Positions 60,066-64,000 of a stretch of 64,000 nucleotides of DNA are shown in pieces. Position numbers and translations under genes: made by a program. The notes beneath the pieces were generated by a model, which saw nothing but the letters and a program-made list of their open reading frames with translations, had not been told where the DNA came from and made no database searches. The stretch's first letter is position 1; every line of letters begins with the position of its first letter. Source of the stretch: Phycisphaerae bacterium (lineage in GTDB: Bacteria > Planctomycetota > Phycisphaerae > Sedimentisphaerales > Anaerobacaceae); assembly GCA_028714855.1 (NCBI GenBank), contig JAQTLP010000003.1:124001-188000 (forward strand), written 5' to 3'.

Positions 60066-60396
60066 CCCCGCACCTTCCAAGTATTTAATTTATCCCGCCC
60101 CAAAACATTGGAGTGGGATGTATCAAGTATATCTTTTGAAGAGTCTAAAAAATAACAGTTTGTATATTGGCTATACCAAGGATTTGAATCGCAGATTAGA
60201 AGAACACAATGCAGGTCTTGCTGAATACACCAGGAAATATCTGCCGTGGACATTAATATATTATGAAAGCTACCTCTCCCTGGAAGATGCCAAGAAGCGA
60301 GAAAAATCTTTAAAACATTTTGGAAAAGCATATAGCCAATTAAAAAAGAGAATTGCAGCCAGCCTGAAAAAAGTTGAATGAAAGGAAGGTGCGGGG
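60066..60396. repeat. 13-bp inverted repeats flanking the GIY-YIG gene
   Basis: CCCCGCACCTTCC at 60066-60078 and the exact reverse complement GGAAGGTGCGGGG at 60384-60396. The right arm contains the Shine-Dalgarno and start of the next thioredoxin-like gene; the left arm follows the stop of the previous one. A hairpin at 60093-60117 (CCCGCCCCAA / TTGGAGTGGG) covers the GIY-YIG ribosome site. Confidence 0.75.
60118..60381 (+). CDS. Solitary GIY-YIG nuclease-domain protein
   Basis: An 87-residue single-domain protein of the UPF0213/URI type: YQVYLLKSLKNNSLYIGYTK (GIY...YIG positions), DLNRRLEEHNAG with the catalytic Arg, TLIYYESYLSLEDAKKREKS with the metal Glu. ATG 60118 has GGAG 4 nt upstream; the in-frame ATG at 60061 overlaps the preceding stop. 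It has no link to arsenic and sits between perfect inverted repeats, so it looks like an inserted cassette. Confidence 0.88.
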   Translation: MYQVYLLKSLKNNSLYIGYTKDLNRRLEEHNAGLAEYTRKYLPWTLIYYESYLSLEDAKKREKSLKHFGKAYSQLKKRIAASLKKVE

Positions 60397-60827
60397 TGAA
60401 AAATTTACCAAAAATAATTATCGTCCTACTTCTCGCTGCATCGGCAATGGTCGTAATGAAGAAGAAAAATTCTCAAATTACCGTAAATAATCCTCAAACT
60501 GTAACCGTTCGGGCTCAACAGCCAAGCGAAATGAAAAAGCTGCCGCGACTGGTTGATTTGGGGGCAGATAAATGTATTCCCTGCAAGATGATGGCGCCGA
60601 TACTCGAGGAGATGAAGAAAGATTACGCGGGGACTATCAATGTGGAATTTATAGATGTCTGGAAAAATCCCGACAAAGCCAAAGAGTACGAAATATCGAT
60701 TATTCCGACCCAGATATTTTATGACGCTTCCGGCAAAGAGCTTTTCAGGCACGAAGGATTCTTCTCGAAAGAGGACATTCTCGGGAAATGGAAAGAGTTT
60801 GGCGTTGAACTTACAAAAGTGAAATGA
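60396..60827 (+). CDS. Membrane-anchored thioredoxin-like protein
   Basis: A 143-residue protein: one N-terminal membrane helix (LPKIIIVLLLAASAMVVM) then a thioredoxin domain with active site DKCIPCKMMAPILEEM and cis-Pro loop SIIPTQIFYDASG. GTG at 60396 with GGAAGG 6 nt upstream is the likely native start; ATG 60378 lies inside the cassette end. It overlaps the CcdA-like gene by 4 nt, and the CcdA protein would be its electron donor across the membrane. Confidence 0.88.
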   Translation: MKNLPKIIIVLLLAASAMVVMKKKNSQITVNNPQTVTVRAQQPSEMKKLPRLVDLGADKCIPCKMMAPILEEMKKDYAGTINVEFIDVWKNPDKAKEYEISIIPTQIFYDASGKELFRHEGFFSKEDILGKWKEFGVELTKVK

Positions 60828-61525
60828 TACAGCAGCTTTTTACCAATTTAACACACGCAGTCGAAGGCACGCCGGCGATAGCTATAACCGCCTCGTTTAT
60901 CTGGGGCGTTTTGAGTATTCTGCTTAGTCCCTGTCATCTGGCAAGTATTCCGCTTATTGTAGGATTTATCGATGAACAGGGGAAAATATCAACGAAACGG
61001 GCGTTTGTCATATCCGCTTTATTCGCAGCGGGGATACTTATCACCATCGGGGTCATCGGAGCTATTACGGGGGCGGCGGGGCGAATGATGGGCAACGTCG
61101 GCAAATACGGCAATTATTTTGTGGCTGCAATCTTTTTTATTGTCGGACTTCATCTGCTCGATGTGATTCCGATGCCGTGGTCGGGGCCGGGACAGGTCGG
61201 AATGAAACGTAAAGGAGCGCTGGCTGCGTTTATTCTCGGCTTAGTCTTTGGTATTGCCATAGGCCCATGCACTTTTGCTTATATGGCGCCGATGCTCGGC
61301 GTTACATTCAAACTGGCAAACACGAATCTGCTTTATGGAATCATGCTGCTGGTAGTTTATGGAATCGGACACTGCTCGGTAATCGTGCTGGCGGGGACAT
61401 CAACGGAACTGGTGGAGCACTATATGAACTGGAACGAGCGTTCGAAGGGGGCCGTTATTCTGAAGAAAATCTGCGGCGTTCTCGTTCTTTTAGGCGGTTT
61501 ATATCTGATTTACACGGCTCCTTGA
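60824..61525 (+). CDS. CcdA/DsbD-like transmembrane thiol electron transporter
   Basis: A 233-residue protein with six membrane helices. Its two redox cysteines lie in LLSPCHLASIPLIVGF and GIAIGPCTFAYMAPM, the positions used by CcdA to pass electrons from cytosolic thioredoxin to an extracytoplasmic thioredoxin. The adjacent membrane thioredoxin is the obvious acceptor. Confidence 0.9.
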   Translation: MIQQLFTNLTHAVEGTPAIAITASFIWGVLSILLSPCHLASIPLIVGFIDEQGKISTKRAFVISALFAAGILITIGVIGAITGAAGRMMGNVGKYGNYFVAAIFFIVGLHLLDVIPMPWSGPGQVGMKRKGALAAFILGLVFGIAIGPCTFAYMAPMLGVTFKLANTNLLYGIMLLVVYGIGHCSVIVLAGTSTELVEHYMNWNERSKGAVILKKICGVLVLLGGLYLIYTAP

Positions 61526-61567
61526 TAAAGATGGGAATATCTCTATTGCTGCTCAGGGATTAAAACA

Positions 61568-62770
61568 ATGGCTGAAAAAGTAAATACGGCGAAAAACGCA
61601 AAAGGCCTGAATGTCTTTGAAAAATATCTGACGCTGTGGGTAATTCTTTGCATAGCCGGCGGAATCGTTCTCGGGAAAATTGCACCGGGTTTTGCGAAAT
61701 ATTTAGACGGTATGGCAATATATGTCGGCGGAGCGCCGGTGGTATCTATTCCGATAGCGGTGTGCCTGTTTTTTATGATGTACCCGATTATGGTCAAGAT
61801 AGATTTTGCCGAGGTTTTGAAAGCGGGCAAAAGCATCAAGCCGGTCGGGCTGACCTTATTTGTCAACTGGGCAATCAAACCTTTTACAATGTACGCGATA
61901 GCATTATTGTTTTTAGGCGTTTTGTTCAGGGGATTTATTGGTCCCGATGCTGTTGACATTATTAAAATGCCTTTCGGTCTTGATTTGCCGGTCGGCGCAA
62001 CTTACGGCGTCGGCAAAGTAATAGAGCAAGGCGGCATAAAAGTTCTCGAAGTTCCGCTTTGGCGAAGTTATCTGGCAGGCTGCATCCTGCTGGGTATTGC
62101 TCCGTGCACGGCAATGGTATTGGTATGGGGTTATCTTGCAAAGGGCAATGACGGCCATACGCTGATTATGGTGGCCATCAATTCCCTCTCAATGCTGTTT
62201 CTTTACGGACTTCTCGGCGGTTTTCTTTTGGGCGTCGGCAGACTGCCTGTGCCGTGGCAGGCATTGGTCCTTTCGATAGCAATATATGTCGCCTTGCCTC
62301 TTGTCGCTGGGTACATTTCCCGAAAATGGATAATCGCCCACAAAGGACAGGAATGGTTCGACGAAAAATTTCTGCATTTTTTGACGCCGATTACGATTAT
62401 AGCTTTACTGATTACTCTTGTGCTGCTATTTTCATTCAAGGGCGAAATTATTCTTTCCAATCCGCTGACAATACTATGGATTGCGATACCGCTGTTTATT
62501 CAGACCAATTTGATATTCTGGATAGGTTATATTGTCGCGAAACTGTGGAAATTTAATTACAGGGACGCAGCACCGTCGGCAATGATAGGCGCATCCAATC
62601 ATTTCGAGGTAGCGATAGCCACCGCCACTATGTTATTCGGTTTATCCTCAGGGGCCGCGTTGGCAACGGTCGTAGGCGTTCTGATTGAAGTGCCTGTAAT
62701 GTTAATGCTTGTAAAAATATGCCTTAAAACCCAAAAATGGTTTCCTGAGCGTCAGGGCGCCACTGTTTGA
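61568..62770 (+). CDS. acr3: Arsenite efflux permease ACR3
   Basis: A 400-residue, ten-helix antiporter. Family signatures: [58 protein letters not shown] (with the arsenite-binding Cys), and [20 protein letters not shown] with the conserved Glu. It ends the ars unit, 42 nt after the CcdA-like gene. No arsC arsenate reductase of classic type is visible, though the thioredoxin-like proteins may contribute. Confidence 0.95.
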   Translation: MAEKVNTAKNAKGLNVFEKYLTLWVILCIAGGIVLGKIAPGFAKYLDGMAIYVGGAPVVSIPIAVCLFFMMYPIMVKIDFAEVLKAGKSIKPVGLTLFVNWAIKPFTMYAIALLFLGVLFRGFIGPDAVDIIKMPFGLDLPVGATYGVGKVIEQGGIKVLEVPLWRSYLAGCILLGIAPCTAMVLVWGYLAKGNDGHTLIMVAINSLSMLFLYGLLGGFLLGVGRLPVPWQALVLSIAIYVALPLVAGYISRKWIIAHKGQEWFDEKFLHFLTPITIIALLITLVLLFSFKGEIILSNPLTILWIAIPLFIQTNLIFWIGYIVAKLWKFNYRDAAPSAMIGASNHFEVAIATATMLFGLSSGAALATVVGVLIEVPVMLMLVKICLKTQKWFPERQGATV

Positions 62771-62807
62771 GCATTCGACCCCGGCTAAAGCTGTCCTATA
62801 TTCATTG

Positions 62808-62837
62808 TTGACACTTCAAATCGCGGGGGTGTATAGT
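62808..62837 (+). promoter_or_regulatory. Sigma-70 promoter of the phosphohexomutase gene
   Basis: TTGACA (62808-62813), 18-bp spacer, TATAGT (62832-62837); the ATG is at 62874 with AAGGA upstream. Confidence 0.75.
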
Positions 62838-62873
62838 ATTACGAAAGTGAAATTGTTTAAGGAAATGTTGTAA

Positions 62874-64000
62874 ATGGACCCGGCAATTTTCAAGGCATAC
62901 GATATAAGAGGCGTTTATCCCGACCAGTTTAATGAAGATGATGCGTGGAAGATTGGCTACGCCTCGGCACAGTTTCTGCGGTCAATGCTCAGCGGTTACG
63001 AGCGAGGACAGTCCAATTCTCAATCACTGTGCGTCGGGCGCGATATGAGAACGCACAGCAAAGCCCTGGCGGCCTCGCTTATAGAAGGAATAAGGGCCTG
63101 CGGGGCAAACGTGATTGATATAGGAATGATTGATACGCCGCAGATGTATTTTGCGGTCAATCATTTCGGCACCTGCGGAGGCGTGCAGGTAACAGCCTCG
63201 CATAACCCTGCCAAGTATAACGGCTTTAAGGTATCGGGACCGCAGGCAAGGCCGGTCGGCGTCGATACGGGCCTGAAAGATATAGAGCACATCGCAATGG
63301 CCCTGATTCATACAAAAGGTAAAGCAACAGGCAAAGTAGAGGAACGTAATTTGACCGGCGAATATAAAAATCACGTCCTGAAGTTTCTTCGGCCCAATCT
63401 AAAGCCTCTGAAGATTGCGATTGACGCTTCGAACGGCATGGCCGGGAAAATGGTGCCCGCGATTTTCGGTGATTTGCCGATAAAAATAATTGAGATTAAC
63501 TTCGAGCACACCGGCCAATTCAAACACGAGCCGAATCCGCTGATTGAAGAAAACCTGGCGGAATTAAAAGCTGTGGTAAAGAAAAATAAATGCGATTTCG
63601 GAATCTGCTTCGACGGCGACGCCGACAGGCTGATGATGGTCGACCAGATAGGCAAAAATATCAGCTGTGATTTATTGACGGCCCTGATGGCATCGTATTT
63701 TTTGAAGAGCAATCCGAAATCGGCGATTGTTTACGATTTGCGCAGCAGCTGGGTGGTTGTAGAAGAAATTCTCAAACACGGCGGCACGCCGCGAAGAGAA
63801 CGAGTAGGGCATGCTTTTATGAAGAAGGCCCTGCGTGATTCGCACGCCGTATTCGGCGGAGAGCTTTCCGGCCACTTCTATTATCGCGATAATTTCTACG
63901 CCGATTCTGGCATGATTACCTTCGTGCACGTATTAAACATAGTCAGCGCCGCAAATATGCCGGTGAGCGAACTTATCAGGCCGTTGCGAAGATACTACAG
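62874..64000 (+). CDS. Phosphomannomutase/phosphoglucomutase (3' end beyond window)
   Basis: Alpha-D-phosphohexomutase interconverting hexose 1- and 6-phosphates. The visible 375 residues start MDPAIFKAYDIRGVYPDQFN and show the phosphoserine loop VTASHNPAKYNGFKVSG, the metal loop CFDGDADRLMMVD, and the sugar-binding GGELSGHFYYRDNF. The frame is still open at base 64000, so only the last domain is missing. It should serve exopolysaccharide or nucleotide-sugar synthesis. Confidence 0.94.
   Translation, partial: MDPAIFKAYDIRGVYPDQFNEDDAWKIGYASAQFLRSMLSGYERGQSNSQSLCVGRDMRTHSKALAASLIEGIRACGANVIDIGMIDTPQMYFAVNHFGTCGGVQVTASHNPAKYNGFKVSGPQARPVGVDTGLKDIEHIAMALIHTKGKATGKVEERNLTGEYKNHVLKFLRPNLKPLKIAIDASNGMAGKMVPAIFGDLPIKIIEINFEHTGQFKHEPNPLIEENLAELKAVVKKNKCDFGICFDGDADRLMMVDQIGKNISCDLLTALMASYFLKSNPKSAIVYDLRSSWVVVEEILKHGGTPRRERVGHAFMKKALRDSHAVFGGELSGHFYYRDNFYADSGMITFVHVLNIVSAANMPVSELIRPLRRYY

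Overview
The window looks like a chromosomal segment of a Planctomycetota bacterium, most plausibly of the Phycisphaerae / Sedimentisphaerales kind. This is inferred from content, not from a search: a secreted protein ending in a dockerin-like tail, a divergent planctomycete-style sigma-70 protein with extra helix-turn-helix domains, a fused ETF beta-alpha gene, CsrA, and a large secreted RHS locus. Several good sigma-70-type promoters can be read directly (TTGaca-like, 16-18 bp spacer, TATACT/TATAGT), as can several RNA elements. No tRNA, rRNA, CRISPR array, IS element or prophage was recognised.

Layout. 1-1111: 3' part of rho. 1188-2580: thiC behind a TPP riboswitch (minus). 2654-5423: a GT-C-like membrane protein and a Xaa-Pro peptidase (minus). 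5505-6931: a promoter, a structured about 130-nt RNA with an intrinsic terminator, then a rhomboid protease. 7007-12796: an SH3b protein, an AsmA-like giant and purD. 12954-14397: a membrane protein and csrA. 14459-18310: ETF-QO and fused EtfBA (minus), divergent from a corrinoid protein. 19168-23529: atypical sigma factor, a noncoding stretch, and the dockerin-tailed protein. 23896-26863: proC, ferredoxin, SRP RNA and dnaX, the last with a perfect A AAA AAG frameshift site. 26873-39432: one continuous phosphate regulon on the minus strand (phoB-phoR, a Pho-box promoter, a porin, then two pst-phoU sets). 39664-41941: recR (predicted leaderless) and rpoN. 42228-55470: the RHS locus. 55590-57908: short pyruvate kinase and an SDR. 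58098-62770: an arsenic operon interrupted by a GIY-YIG cassette. 62808-64000: a truncated phosphohexomutase.

The two most unusual systems are the following. (1) The RHS locus: a leader peptide and a TPR lipid- or periplasm-directed protein precede an RHS protein split into two translationally coupled secreted halves (one with TPR plus a C39-like peptidase domain, one with a Cys-rich domain and the RHS core). These are followed by six displaced RHS-core/C-terminal tips. Every tip is followed by its own small membrane protein, and short noncoding repeats recur at cassette boundaries. It reads as a switchable store of extracellular, Cys-rich, probably membrane-acting effectors with membrane immunity proteins. 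(2) The upstream-distal pst set has two PstB ATPases in tandem whose motif defects are complementary: one lost the LSGGQ signature, the other lost the Q-loop Gln and switch His. Together they predict a heterodimer with one competent and one dead ATP site, beside a second pst set with a fully canonical PstB.

How genes work together: PhoR/PhoB would sense phosphate and fire the four-repeat Pho box to make an outer-membrane porin plus both uptake systems. ArsR would control a permease, thiol-redox proteins, CcdA-like and ACR3 efflux. EtfBA would pass electrons to ETF-QO and the quinone pool.
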